Part shown: positions 24,016-37,385 of the stretch, in pieces
Layout: each line of letters begins with the position of its first letter
How positions within the stretch are numbered: the first letter of the stretch is position 1
Origin: Drosophila pseudoobscura
Taxonomy: Eukaryota; Arthropoda; Insecta; Diptera; Drosophilidae
Length of the DNA stretch: 64,000 nt
Direction: 5' to 3'
NCBI RefSeq assembly: GCF_009870125.1
Contig: NC_046683.1
Location: forward strand, 40,253,869-40,317,868
Position numbers and translations under genes: made by a program
Notes under the pieces: generated by a model
What the model was told of the DNA's origin: nothing
Database searches by the model: none
Seen by the model: only the letters and a program-made list of their open reading frames with translations

Positions 24016-24520
24016 GCCCCCGGATCCACATCGGTCCATAGTCTACCCCCAAATGACAACAGTAAATGGCATCTCCGCCGCGGGGCAGGGCTCTCCTCTC
24101 CCGGTGGCATGACCATAACTAAGATTTAAACTAAAAGAACAGAAGAATGTTTCGTAATTGGATGATGCCATTCAGGTCATCCGACAATCCGCTACCCGCT
24201 ACCGTTAGCCGCGTATCCGCTTGACCGCTTTGCTTTAACCGAATCGACCCTAGTTTGTAGATCTGTTCTGTTTCTATTTTATACACGTTGAGTTATTATT
24301 TTACACCCCTAATTGTATATTGTATCGTATCGTATGTTTCCGTATACTCGTACTTCGTCTTCGTATTTATCCCCAAACGAATCCGCGTCGCATCGCACGG
24401 GAGTGCGCCAGATGTCAGTTATTAGTTTGTAGTCCACTACTCCGGAGGAGGCGGTTTAATGTGTTTTGGGACAGGCCAGTTCAGTTCCATAAACTATGTA
24501 TTCGTATAAACAAAAGCCTT

Positions 24521-24754
24521 AATAAAGCAACCAAATAAACCATTCTATTGCTTTCTCTATCTAACCAGGAACTAAATCACTTTCCCCATTCTACTCCATC
24601 TCTATGATTGATTCGCTTACCAACACTGATACAGTCAGCTGATCCGCTGCAGTTTTGAGTGCCGCATTCCGATTCCCATGGGAATGGTAAGCAGCAACAA
24701 GTCGAAATATAAACCAGGTTTAATGTTACTATGATTATATATTAGATTTTTATT
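24521..24754. terminator. Facing poly(A) signals of AMPKalpha and thioredoxin genes
   Basis: AATAAA at 24521-24526 and 24534-24539 on the + strand follow AMPKalpha by about 510 bases. On the minus strand AATAAA (TTTATT at 24749-24754) lies about 160 bases after the thioredoxin stop. The transcripts thus end within roughly 250 bases of each other without clear overlap. Confidence 0.55.
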
Positions 24755-24911
24755 GCATATTAAAAGTATTCCTGCTGCTGCATAAGGGTTAGGCTATCTA
24801 TCTACTGCGGTTACAGTCTACTCTGGTTCGTTTTTTATATAAAATCTCGATTTGCGGCAAAGCTATACTATTGTATCCGAGGCCCCCATCCTTAATCCTG
24901 GTAATCCTCCT

Positions 24912-25728
24912 CTATTGCTTCTGCTGTTGCTTCCGCTTCAGCTTGTCGATCAACGTCTCGATGCTGTTGGCATCCACCAGGCCAATGAATTTATCCACCA
25001 CAACGCCGTTGCGAAAGGCAAGGACGGCGGGCACGGCCTTCACCTCGAACGTCTCGACGAGATCCAGGTTCGTCTCCACATCAATGATGGCCACATCTAT
25101 TTCATCGGAGTTCTCCAGCAGCTCCAGCATCTTGGGTGTGAGTATTTTGCAGGGGTCGCACCACTCGGCATGGAAATTCACAATCACCGGATTGTCGCTG
25201 TTGATGACCTGGACACAAACCCAGACCCAGAGAGGAGAAGATATTAGTTCGGGACAAATACTAGATCTTTGGACATTTCGAAACAAAATAAAAAACGGGC
25301 TCAAACCGGTAACAGCCCGCCGTTTTGGGCTCATTTGCATACACGAGCTATTCACTACACACACATACACACACACACAGAGATAGACAGTCGCATAGCC
25401 AAATGCGTCATGGGGTGGCTAGTTGGCTCGCTGTTTACGGCCGGAACCGCTCACGTACACCAGATAGTATTGCAGGTGCCGCATGCCAGAATCATTGCAT
25501 AATTGTGCCTGAGGCGCGCACTTGCTCTCTCTCCCTCACCTTCTGATCGAACTCGTAGTGATCCTTGATGACCAGCTTCTTGTGCAGGTGCTGCGACTGG
25601 GATAGGTACTTCTGTGTGGCCCTTGCAGACTGTGGGGCCACTCGGTGGCAACTGCTCTGGGCGCTGGCGCTGATTAGGCAGCAGGCGGCCAGACGTGGCG
25701 CGATTCCCTCGGCAGCAATCTTAAGCAT
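24912..25728 (-). CDS. Mitochondrial thioredoxin-like protein
   Basis: Minus-strand exons 25728-25540 (63 codons) and 25208-24912, joined across a 331-base intron (CAGAAG|gtgagg ... tgtccag|GTCATC), give 161 residues. The first ~45 residues are rich in Arg, Ser and Ala with few acids (MLKIAAEGIAPRLAACCLIS), typical of a mitochondrial targeting sequence. The thioredoxin fold follows: VIVNFHAEWCDPCK (active site Cys-Asp-Pro-Cys instead of the usual Cys-Gly-Pro-Cys), the conserved Asp in VAIIDVE, the cis-Pro in VKAVPAVLAF, and the Gly turn VDKFIGL. It would reduce disulfides in the mitochondrial matrix. From memory this corresponds to D. melanogaster CG3719, which I could not verify. Confidence 0.85.
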
Positions 25729-25869
25729 TTTTTTGCCAGTGGAATTTCTGCAGGGAACAGGAGTGTGTGCGCGCGATTTGTGGGGGTGGGCTGCGATACC
25801 GATTTCGATTACAATGTTCTCCGGGGCTGGGATTCTGAGCGTATTCGGAGTGGCCCAGGCGATTAGATT

Positions 25870-26000
25870 ATAATGATGTTGTTCAAATAGATTTTCTCTG
25901 TCTTCACTCAGCGCGTTTTGGTATTGGTATTAATTGTTTGTTTATAAACAGCACGGCCTATCGAGTGGACTATCGAGCTATCGCCGAACAGAGTGGCAAC
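25870..26000 (-). promoter_or_regulatory. Probable promoter of the thioredoxin gene
   Basis: Three TATCGA cores (CTATCGAGTGG, CTATCGAGC and CTATCGCC around 25957-25985) sit 230-260 bases upstream of the start codon on the minus strand. DRE-like clusters at this distance fit the transcription start. No TATA box is seen. Confidence 0.35.
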
Positions 26001-29000
26001 ATTGGTCAATGATATTCGGCATTCGGCATATTATTCAACACTTGGGTGCGTGTGAGTGCTGCCAGATTTGCGCAATTGTCACATTCATTCCCGCTCGTGC
26101 ATTTTGGATTTGTGGCAGTTCGTGTTGTTATTCTTTTGCTGCCGCTGTTGCCTCTCCACGAGCCACGAGCGGTACGAGAGCCCTGTTTATCGCAAAAGTG
26201 TTTACCTATTACTACTTTTTGTGAATTTTTTTGTTTGTGTGCTGCCCCAAGTAAAGCAAAAGTGTAAACAGAATCCGTGTGCTGGAAATCGGGCTGGAGG
26301 AGAAATATCCTTTGCGTGTATTCTACGGATATGTAATTGTTTGGTGGGTTTCAGGGTCGCCCTCTGCGGGCCCCCACCGTGTGTGTGTTAAGTCCAGCTC
26401 AGAGTCCGTGGATGTGCCGGTGGGGGAATGACCCATGAGATGAGAAGGCCTTCCTTCATAAAAAATATGCTTTTGTCGTGGGGGGTCGGGGTGGAGCCTT
26501 CGTCCTAAGCGGGGGTTTCAATCGGAAATTATCGGAATCCCAACTGGAGAGAGGCTCGGATTTTTGTGACTGTGTTAGTGTGTGTGTGTGTGTTTGTGTG
26601 CGTGTTCAAGAAATTGCCCATATTTTTCCACCCCATTTCCAAAACGCGGCCACAGCTCGACCCCTGCCTGAACCAGAATCAGAAACAGAACTCAGGTCTC
26701 GGCTCTGTTTCTGTCTCCGACTCCGGCTCGCAGTTATTTTTGGTGCGCAGCTTCCCTTGAGCCGGATTTCGTTCTTGTCCTTATTGTTCGCCCTGCTGTT
26801 GCTGCAGTTTCAACCCCCTTTTGTGCCCAGGGGGTATGGCCATTGGCATGGGCATGGGCAGGGGAGCACCACACAGCATCTTGAAACGTGTTTTGACGGA
26901 ATGGATGGCTATGGATATGGTTGGCTTTCGCACAGCTGTTCTGACTCTGGGCTTCTGCGTCGCAATATCCTTGCCCCTTCCCCTGCCCCATTCCCTCTTC
27001 TTCTTTTCTCTGTTGTATTTTGGTGGGATTTATGACATCAACACACGCTTTTGGCACACCGCCACAACACACACACACTTACACACACAGATGCAAGGGC
27101 AGTAACGGTCGCAAGCTTTGTCCTTTTAGTCCAAAGCTCCACATCCGTCGTCTCGCTCTGCCGCTTGATTCGTGCTTACAGTTAGGTTAGGTAGTCGGCC
27201 CGAAAGCCCGCCCGCCCCGAGCTACAGCGAAACGAGCGAGGCTTTGGTTTGGCTTGGGGTCGAAGTCGAGTGTGTTTGTGTATCTGTGTGTCTATTGGTG
27301 TTGGTGTTGGAGCGCGACTTTTTCTTTTGTGGTGTGCGTGTCCTCCATGTGCGTGTGCTCCCCTCCCTATCTATCATCTTCTTCGTTGATTTGTGTGTTC
27401 CGAGCGTCGTTTTTCCCTTCCCCCCAAGGTGCGTTCTAAGGTAAGGTGTGGAGGCAAATCAGTTTGGCTTAACCATACCTTTTTGTTAGCATGTAAACAT
27501 ACCCCAGCAATGCCAGCAATATGGGCACCTGTCGGGAGAGTAATCTGTGTGGGCATCACCTCCGGCATATGTTTGCGGCAAGTTGTGGCAATACATCCTT
27601 TAGGGATCCTGCTAATATTGACACCCGAGAGGAATCATTATCGGATTTCCTCACCCTTTAATTAATGCGAAGTCTATGTGCATTTGTATCTATGGCAAGG
27701 CGTTATGGGTTCTTTACCGCATTTCGAGAGTTGCCCATTGGCTTACCCATACCTTTTATCAAATATACTCTGGCAGGGACCCTCTTTCTCTCTCTCTCTC
27801 TCTCTTTCCCCGGCGATAACCTCATCTCCTGCATTGGCTTTTTATTTAGCTTCTATTTCATTAGTTGCTTATTTCTGAATGGCAGTTTCTTCCCCTTCCT
27901 TCTTTTGCTGTTTCCCTGCCTTGACCTTAGAACCTCCTCTTCTACTTCTACTTCTACCTCTACTTCGACTTCTTCTTATTCTGCCTGTCCTCTTTTACTC
28001 CCATATCCTGTGCGCTTGTCCTCGATTTTTCTTGAAAATTAATTGTTATCGATTGACTGCAAAGCCTGCTTCCATATGCGTCCTGCACGAGCCACGCACT
28101 GACTATTTTTTTTAGGACATTCCAATTAAGTGCCCTAACTGCATTTTTTCAGGGCCCCAGCCAGTGCATTGTTCTGGCGTGTGCTTTGGGGTGCCCTTAA
28201 CTATCCCCAGTTTTCCATTCGCTTTGCTTTGGCGCCCTGGACAGTAAGTAGATGAACAGGAAGAGGGCGTGGAGACCCCTCAAGTTTTGATCACTTCCAG
28301 GAATGTGTGTTCCACGAGTGGAACAAACTGAACATTTGGAAAGCGCCGACTGACGGTTTCAGAAGTGGTGGGGGGCTGGGTGGGGGGAAAATTTTTATGA
28401 TGCTTTTGGCCTAAAAATATCCGCCACGAAAAACGAAATTCGTTATTTCGTCTCTGAACGCTGATCCCAAGTTCGATTCGGCCTCGGTGTCGGATCGGTG
28501 CTGCTGCCGCTCTACTTCTCTGCCTGCCCCTCCACGTAGCCAGAGAGAGGGGGCGGGGGGATGGATTCCATGTGTCTAATTATGTGCCTGTCTTGGACGG
28601 GCAGGTCGCTCACGGATCTCCTACTCCCATGATCTGCTCAAAACCCACCCCATGCCGTGCAACTCCGCACTTCAGAATCCGATCCAATCCAATCCAAGCT
28701 AGAACTCTCTCTCTCGCCTCTATTTATGGATCGGTCTAAAAATAGTTCTGAGGCTCTACTCGGGGCTCGAGCGCCGCCTGACGAAGAAGGTGCCTCAAGA
28801 AGAATGGAAGTTCAATTACCTTTAAATGGATTACACAAACAAATAGCAAGGGTAGGAGCAGGGGGAAGTAGGGAATAGAGAGAAGGAGACATGGGAAGCC
28901 TATATCAAACATAGATACACACACACATACAAGATAAAGTAACACAAGCACAGATACAGACACAGACACAGATGCAGATATAGATATAGAAAGCAGTGCC

Positions 29001-31470
29001 CGATCGTGTCGCGCTCTCTCGGTCTGATCCCGACTCCCTCCCTCCAACTCCTGAGGCCTCGCTTCCCCAACTCTCTCACCTCCTTTCGGTCTGTATCTGT
29101 GCACGTCTGTGCCCCTGTTCTAGCCGTGGAAGGGATGGGTGTGAGGGGGGGGGCTTGTCGGCAATGCTGCCAAAAATAAATTTGAACTCAAATCCGTAGC
29201 ACAGGCGGAGAGACAGGGCCAGGGAAAACCGTTTCGAAAGCGAGTGCCAAGAAAAACCAACGCAATGAATTTCCCCAAGAGCCAAGTACCGAGAGCCAAG
29301 AGTTCGCCCCAAGAAGAGCCCCGTGTCCAAAAATCTCGGGAAACGAGAATCACAGAGTCCCAGAAATTAGAGAAGCGGATGCCAGAGCGGGAGCAGACTT
29401 TTCCAACTGTGGAGGCGCTGCAGAGTAGGCTCAAGTGGAGCACGGAAAATGAGGGAAATATGGGGGAGCAAAATGCATCCCGAATTCCCTCTCTCTGTGT
29501 TTACAAATATCTCCAGCGTATCTTTTGCAGGAAGCACGGAGGAGTAAGGGCAGGGGCCGCCTCCATGACGCAACGCATGCCGACTACGTGCCACCACGGA
29601 GGAGGCGAGGCCTCAAACGTGCCCCGACCTCATTAGTTTCGAGTTTCCAACAAAAAAAACTCACACACATCGAACCCCGACGGTTGGGGCCGTGGGGAGG
29701 GGAGGGTACGGTAGGGGAAGGGAAAAAGCCAAAATGGAAAATGGGGAAAACGCTTTGGCCCATCAATTTTCCATCTCATCTGCGGCAGGCACCGAGAGCG
29801 GCCAGAGAGCGAGAGAGAGCTTAGACTGTGGCTATTTGTAAACGCGGGCACAGATGCCCAAAAGTGTGTGCCCATTCATGCACCTCCCCGCACCCAGCCC
29901 GCAAAACACCCCCTCGAAAAGCCCCAACCCACACTCCTAGCCAAAACCGATCTCTCCGTGTCTCTGGCTCTCTCTCTCTCTGTCTCTGTTGCCGCTCTGC
30001 CAATCTCTGGGGCAGCTATTTTTAAAGTCGAAAAGTCTTTTCCGACGCTGCCAAGTGGCCAAGAGATGCCAAGTACAGTTGCCTACTCACATGGCTGAGC
30101 GAGCGATCAGCGGCCTCAGGAGGGATGGGTGGAATGGGACGGCGGGTTTGCAATATTTCCTACTTATGTACATATGTGTCTGGAACTTATTAGCCAGGAA
30201 GTCAAGGGAGTGTCATGGAAAGAGTCCAGGATGGAGGAATGTCCTTCTGTGAGCTAAACTGATCTCTGATCCTTCTTTAATGCTCTATTTTATAATGGAA
30301 AGCAAATCATATTCTACATATTAGTTGGAGATAATCCATGTATTATGTTGGTACTGTCGCCTAGTTTCCGATGGAAATACGATCAAAGAACGACAATCAG
30401 AGTGCTACCCACAGATATGAAGAGATTTCATTATTGGATTGAATGGGTTTCAGTTGAGAAGCTGCAGAAGATCTGTTCCGACTCTAAAATTATATTTATT
30501 TTCATATGCAAATATGTTTTCTATTTTATAAGTAAATCATCTTTCAAAAGCTAAGCTAAGAAACATGTCTAGAGTTATCTGAAGGGCTATTCTAGAGATG
30601 AGAGCTCCAGGCCGATAAGAGATCATTGCACTTTGGAGCTAATAGATGTACGTTAATAGTCGCTTGTTTTCGGGCGGCATTGGCAACCATCAGAAAAATG
30701 GAAGCTGAGTTTGTATGTAAAGGAATTCAAAGAACTCTTTCAAGAAAAATCGGTACTTAAAAGCTCTCAAGAATCAAGGGTATTAGAGGCCAAAGGGTAT
30801 CTAAGGTTGCATAGAGTATCATAGAGATCCATACTCTATTTTGCCGCAAAAGGAGTTTTTCTATCACTGTTAGAAACACCAAAGAAGTTTATGGAATACC
30901 TTTAGGGAAAGTCGGTATTCTGCAGCTCTCCAGAACTAAGGGTATTCGAAGCCTTCCTTCACCGGAGATACATGTATCTTCCATATATTTAGCCATCTAT
31001 CTATCTATTTCGATTTACGTTGTGATTTTTGTGTATTGTGCGGCGCAATGTAAAAACAATTTTGTTCGAAGCTCCGCTCTTTCCCTCTCTTTCTGGCTTT
31101 TGGGCGGACACTGCCGTCGACATAGATACACGGATACGAGCACGGGGATACAGATGCACAGATACACCGATACACCGATACAGAGGCAGAGCAGAACTTT
31201 TGGTTGGAAATTTGCCAACCCCTCATGGGGCTTTTCGACGATCAGCTCGACCCCGCATCCGTGCCATGGCTGGGGAGCTGGTGGCCGGGGGCGGTGGAGG
31301 GGCTGGCGATGGCGGCGTGCACCTTCAGCCGACGCTCCGCTCGGAGAGGGGCCAACAGGCTGCGACGGCTGCTTTCGGCCCACTGTTCGGGGCTCGGGGC
31401 CGGGGCTGGGGCCGGGGCGGGTCCGGTTCGGTCCGATTCAGCAACTCAAGTTGGCCGCGTGTCTGAATTC
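26000..31470. other. Non-coding region upstream of the Myb/SANT gene
   Basis: About 5.5 kb with no protein domain on either strand. It is rich in CT, GT and GA simple sequence (for example CT runs near 27785 and 29970) and GGGG/CCCC tracts, which create many meaningless open frames. It may hold distal 5' exons or enhancers of the gene at 37.4 kb, but no convincing exon was found. Confidence 0.35.
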
Positions 31471-33587
31471 AGTTTTCAGTATCCAATTAGACTGCGACTG
31501 CTGCTCTGTGCTCTGCTCTGCTCTGCTCTGCAACGAACGCGGCGGCGAAAGCGAAAGAACACGGAATCGGAATCGGAGTCCCAATCGGATCGAAAGCAGA
31601 ATCGGTACGACGCCGACAAAATCCCGACAAACGGTTTTCGAATCGGGTAAAGATCGGAGCGGTGTGCTGCCGCTCTCGTGTTCGCGCTTTTCTTTCTGTT
31701 TCCTTCTGTTGTGTGTGTTTTCCACTTGTGTTGTTGTTATATTTCGTTCGGTGCGTCGGCTATTTCGAGAGGGGGATTCAGAGTGGTGTGCTGGCTGCTG
31801 CAGTGGCAGTGGCAGTGCCAGTGGCAGAAGGTAGGAAGGTACATGGGCTGAGGCTGGGAATGGGAATGGGAATGGGAATGGGGCTGGGGATGATGTGGTT
31901 GATCATTTGTTTTTTCTGGCAGAACGCTGGCCGCCAGAACGCGTGGGCGTTTGAAGAGGGCCAGCTCCGCGCTTGCTGTGCCTCTGTATCTGTCTCTGTC
32001 TCTCACTTTGTCTCTGTCTGTGATCTGCTTTCTGTTTGTTTGTAATTGCCGAGAAAGAGAAGATCTCCATTCCTCGAATTCTTGATTCGTCATAAACATA
32101 CATACAGCCATACAGCCCAGAGCTATATATAAAACAGCCCCGAGTCCATGACTGCGTCTTTATATGGGTTGCTTTAAAATTGTCAGGGAATTGTCTCTAA
32201 GCTGCCAATCCCCTGAAAGAGGGTCTAAAGATAGAGAGAAGGCATACGAGAGGATTATTCTCCGCTTAACAAGGAGGGAGTTCCAGTGGAATTTATCTTG
32301 GAGCGGCCACTCAAGGATCCACTCCATTAGACTCCAGTAATTGAGAATTCAGTAGAGAATGCCACAGCACATCCGAGTGAAAGTTCCCTTTTTGTATAGC
32401 CATCTGTTTTAGTGCCTTTAAGAAGGGATTTTTTTCCAGTATAATATCATAGATACATACATATGCCTAAAATTATTCTTATGCCACTGCTCTCTCTTTC
32501 TCTGCTGCGCCGTAGCCGTAGCTTATCGAATCCGCCGGAATCAGAATCGGAATCGGATCGGGCCAATGTGAGTCACGCGCTCCAAGTTCTCGTGGAGCCA
32601 CAAGCCCACCTTACGGCCGACGATAAGATAATGCTCAACCAACAGTCAGTCGAGTCAGGCCAGTGGCCAGATTAGATATTGGTAGTTTCAACCATGGGTT
32701 TCCGCCCCCCATCCCCTACCCCGTAAAGGGGAGGTTCTGATCTGCCCAGATAAGAGAGGAGAGGGGAAAAAGGGAGCGTGGAGTGCGGGGAAACCCAAGT
32801 CTCTGCCCCGTCCCCGTCCCCATCGCCATCGCCATCCCCGTGTCACTGCCACTGTTTCCACCTACTCTTCCTCTTCTTGTGTATCTATTGGCCCCTCTCC
32901 GTCCATCTCCCTGTCTCTCTTTGTATCTGTCTATCTCTCTCGCTTGATGTTTACGTTTTGGCGTGATTTCGTATTAACAAAATTTGTTCTATGTATTTTT
33001 AATTTTAGTCCAAGGTTTAAAACAACAAAAGCGAAACGAAAGGAAAGCAAAGAAGAACAACAACACGACGACGGGGAGCACAGAAGAAGAGTAGATCATC
33101 TTGAAGAGGCGCACAAGAAGCCGAAGAAGGGAGAATGACAAAAAGAAAAGGATAAGAAAGGAAACCATAAAGGAGCAGCAGAAACTAAAGGATAAAACTA
33201 CTGCAGAAAAGAAGGTGATAAGCAACAAGGGAAAACAGAAGGAAAAGCTGGAAAAATAACAGAAGAAACAGAAAGAAAGAAAACAAAAAAAAGAAGCAAG
33301 AGAAGCTACAACGCAAAGCCTGCTGCAGAAACGCAGAAGAAACGCATACAAAGAACCCCCCACCCCCCTCCCAACAAAAACAACACGAAAGTCTTCAGCC
33401 CAGAAAGAGAGACAGATAGAGAGCGAAAGAGAGCATCGCACTGCATAAAGAACGAGCGAAAGAGAGCGGGTCGGGTTGGCGGTCAGCGTCGTTGTGGGAC
33501 ACCAAGACGTGCAAATCGCGCATACGCCGCGTGAACCGATAGCCAGCCACAGGCACAGGCACAGCCAAAACCATAAACCGAAATTAT

Positions 33588-33807
33588 TCAGTCGAACAGT
33601 CGGCCCGAAACTGGCATAGATCCAGCTTCAGACAGTTGAAAAAGGCTAAGCGAGACGGAGAGCTGACCGAGAGAGAGAGAGAGAGAGAGAGAAAGAGTGA
33701 CCGGAAAGCGGAAAGACTGAGAGGGGCCGAGGATCACACTGCAAAAAGTGTGAGACAGCGGCAGCGAGGGAGAAACGAATTCAAACTGCAGCCGGCAACA
33801 GATCCAG
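33588..33807 (+). promoter_or_regulatory. Candidate distal promoter and first exon of the Myb/SANT gene
   Basis: TCAGTC at 33588-33593 is a perfect fly initiator, with an AGATC downstream at about +29 that resembles a displaced DPE. The transcript would run through a GA-rich leader (AG repeat at 33669-33691) to the donor at 33807. The preceding 300 bases are A-rich and lack TATA. Confidence 0.4.
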
Positions 33808-36226
33808 GTGAGTGGAATGGGGAGGGCAGGGTAGAGTTTCAAACTGAAAGCTCTCTTTCCTGGAAATTTCCAGTCTAAGGATAAAGGAGAGAGCTTAGAG
33901 CTCCGACCCCCCTGTTGAGACTCTTCCAGCGTATTATTCCACTTCCAGTTTAAGTGGGATTTCCAGTTCCAGTCATTTGCAGTGAATGTCATACGAGCTT
34001 AAGAAAAAGCTTCAAACATACAGCTTGGGATTGCAGAATGTCTTTAGAATGAGAATGAAACAGATAGATAGATAGATGAAGCTTGAACCTTGGTGGGTGG
34101 GGGATGGAGGAGGGGGTGAGGGAAAAAAATAACGATCCCAAATGCGGGCTTGGAATGCCGAATGGAAGACTGGAAGGGGGATTGCACAACTCTGTTCCAG
34201 CATTTCCAAGCGCTTTTGCTACGCTCACAGATACACACACACACACACGCAGACAATTGAGCGAGTAAGCGTTTTGCCCTGCCGGAGACGAACGAGCGGC
34301 AGCCGAGGCAGCGGCCGCAGTAAAAATTCTCAACTCAAACGCAGCGGATCGGCCGCCTCGAAAGTTTTGTTTTTTTTTTTGCTGGGAAAATGCCCCCCGT
34401 CCGCGGCCACAGGCGCTCCTCGAGACAGCCACCGCGTCTGATTACCCCCCATCCCGTGAAGAAGAACAGCAGAAGAGGAAGAGGCAGCGGCAGAGGCAGA
34501 GGCAAAGGCAGAGGCAGCAGCAGCAGTCGCGGCAGCCACAAGATCAGGACGGGTGCTGGTAGGCCGAGGAAGGTGCTGCCGCCGTTGCCATTGCCGTTGC
34601 CGTTGCCGTTGCCGCCGCTCATTGGACGCAGGTGCGTTTTGTTTTTGGGGCCGAACCTTATCTCGGACTTGGTGGATATCTAAGAGAGACAGAGAGAGGG
34701 AGAGAGAGAGAAAGGGAGAGACACAGAGCGGCCTTATCAGAGAACAAACAAAGCCAATTAGAACTTGAAACTCTCTGTGGAGTGGGGAGGGAGAAGGGGT
34801 TTGGATGGAAGCTTCACTCCCATTTCAAATCCCATTCCCTTTAAAACCCCCCCTCAACCACACCACACGCTTGGGGCTCGCTTTTTATCAGCGGCTTATC
34901 AGTAAATACTTCCACCTGTTGTGTACAGTTACACTCTCGCTCTCTCTCTTTATTTTTGTGTGTGTGTAGATAAGTTGAGGTGAGGTATCGCTTTGCTCTG
35001 CATTAAGCAACGCTTGTTATAACACACACAACGAGAAAGAGAGAGACAGCGAAGGAGAGTATAGGTAATCGGCAGAGTCCCCAAAAAGTAAACTTTGCTT
35101 TTGTTTGCCATTGCTCAGCGGAAAGCCGCCGTCGCGACGTGCTGCGGCTGCGGCTGCGGCTACGGAGGCGGCCAGTGCGGCTCATTGCCAGGCGGATTTC
35201 ATAGATAACCGCAGCCCGAAACACTCCCCCCCCACACACACACACACCCACACTGCTAGTCTGTGCCTCGAATCTTATCTTAAAAGTTGACTCCCAACAT
35301 TGTCATAGCGGGGCGCATTGACGCAGAAAGCGTTAAACCAAGCAGAAAGCCTACTCATCCTAGCCCTCCCATTCCCTTTATTTGAGGAGGATCGCAGGAG
35401 ACCCCTAGCAACCTCCCGAGCCTAGCCCCCTCTGTTATTGAGGTTAAGTCCGCCACATCCATTATTTACGGCCTCGTGTCCGTCCACCGCTCTATCAACA
35501 AAATGCAACTCTGCAATCGCGCTCACACGTTCTTGTCGTCTCTAATTCTGCGCACCTCTTCGTCTTCCGTCTCCCGTCACCCGCATTCGTCACAACCCTT
35601 ACTTTGTTGCAGCTTAAAAACTACAGCTACATTTGAGCTCGAGTCTCGTGTGTGTGCGTGTGAGCGTGCGTTTGTGTGGCTGGCTGTCTTTGCATTTATT
35701 TATAAACTGCGCTCATTGTTGCGCCCTCTCGCGCTTTACTCCTGGCTCGGCCTCTCTCCCGCTCTTGCTCTGTCTCTCCTTATTCAAGTTTCACGCTGAT
35801 TCCTCTCGCGCGCTTTGCTTCTGCTGCTGCTGCTGCTGCTTCTACGGAGGCGACGGCGAGGTTGTTATTGTAAACTCGGTTTCAAGCTTTAATTACATTT
35901 ATACATTGTGTCTGTGTGTGTGCGAGTGTACAAACAGAGGAACCCCATTCAGGGCCCCAGCTGTGTGTGGCCCTCGTCGCCCCCCCCTTGTCGTCACTCC
36001 TTCTGCTCTATGCGGTGTTGCTGCTGCTGCTGCTGCCGCTGCTTGCGGGCCTGCGCGGTATTCCTATTTTTGTTTGCCCATTCGTCGACGCCGCCGCCAA
36101 CCGCCCGCCGCCACCGCTGTCACTGTTGCTGCTGCTGTAGCTGTTCTTATTGTTGTTGTTGTTGTTGCTGTTGCTGCACTCCAACGGTACTTCTGAGCGT
36201 CCCAGCCATTTGCTCGAAATACGAAT

Positions 36227-36373
36227 TCAGTCGAGCTTTGTGCTTCGTCGCCGCCGCCCGCGAAGTTGCTGCGCACTAGTTCGTGTTCGTGTTCGTGTTC
36301 GTCGTCGTGTTCGCTTCGTTCTCTCGTTTTTTGTTTTTGGTCGGCGTCTGGTAGTCCACCCACAAAACCCCCC

Positions 36374-36412
<39 letters not shown>

Positions 36413-36478
36413 CACCACAGCCCACCTCTCTTTGCTCGTCGTGTCGTCCGTTTGCCGGCTTTGGCGCGGCCTCAAAAC
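36227..36478 (+). promoter_or_regulatory. Candidate proximal promoter and first exon of the Myb/SANT gene
   Basis: GAATTCAGTCGAGC at 36223-36236 shares TTCAGTCGA with the distal promoter. The exon contains GTTCGT repeats and the (CA)n microsatellite at 36375-36411, and ends at a strong donor before 36479. It is 880 bases before the acceptor of the coding exon. Confidence 0.4.
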
Positions 36479-37385
36479 GTGAGTACTACTCCCCTGCCCC
36501 TGCGCTGTCGTTTTGTTTTTGTGAGTGCGAGAGAGCTTCACGCTAATCTCCAATTTAAGATTAGATATCAGCCGGCAGTGCCCAGTGCCAGGCCAATGCA
36601 GCCCAGCATGTTGTCACTTATTGTGGGTTTTGCTGCATTGCTGTCACTCCTGCACATCTATCCTCTCTCTCCCTTTTTCAAGCTTCTGTCTAAGCTTTAA
36701 GCTCAGTCAAGCTTCAGGATCAGGGGGCTCCACAATCAATATATGTACATAGGTACGACAAATGACTGGGGGTCCTGTCCGAAATTACGGCGTCACGCGC
36801 ACATTTACAAAGAGGAGAAGGGCGGAGAGGGGGATGGGCTGGCGGGGGCTTACACAAACGAAGCTTTCGGCTTCACCGTTAGCTGCGTCGCCAGCTTATC
36901 AGCGCACGTGTGTGTGTCTGTTTGTAAGTGTGTGTCAGTGTGCGTCTGTGTAGAAGAGTAGAGAATTGTTTTTTCCAATTGCCTGTTTGTCCCCGTACTT
37001 TATTTTATTAATTAAAGAACGGCGCCGTTCTGGTCTAGGTGGGGATTGATAGCGACGAAGCTTGTGCGCTGCGCGATCCGCAAGATATGTATCTTTCAGA
37101 CTTAGATTGCGCGTCAGAAGAGTCACTCGATCCACAGAGAATGCAGAAGAGCGGCACCTGAGGAGCTGGATCGATGGGCAGACTCGTATATTTTTGTAGT
37201 TTCAGGTCTACCGATAGGCAGCATTGTGGGGCGTGCAGCCTGGAAGTGGATTGCTGGATGAATGAGAAAACAGGAAGCGGGCTCAGAAGGACCTTAGAAG
37301 AACCTTATCCATTTATTTATTTTTAATTGTATACCTTACCCTCTTCCCCTCATGCAGCTTCAAGACGTCTTGCAAACGGCTGAAA

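Larger units (their letters stand above)
31470..37357 (+). other. 5' exon and intron region of the Myb/SANT gene
   Basis: The acceptor before 37358 (CTCTTCCCCTCATGCAG) shows that the coding exon is preceded by non-coding exons. Two good upstream donors are visible: GATCCAG|gtgagt ending at 33807, and CAAAAC|gtgagt ending at 36478. Each follows an initiator-like TTCAGTCGA (33587 and 36226), so there may be alternative promoters. GA-, CTG- and CA-repeats are frequent. Long open frames such as 35633-36196 or 31022-31834 are repeats or biased composition, not genes. Confidence 0.45.

Noticed and set aside
31022-31834. 270-codon frame upstream of the Myb/SANT gene
   Set aside because: Overlapping frames of similar length on the same strand, GATACAC repeats and no conserved motif.
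35633-36279. Long Cys/Val/Ala-rich frames
   Set aside because: CTG and GTT trinucleotide repeats in a leader or intron; the adjacent strand and all frames are similarly open.
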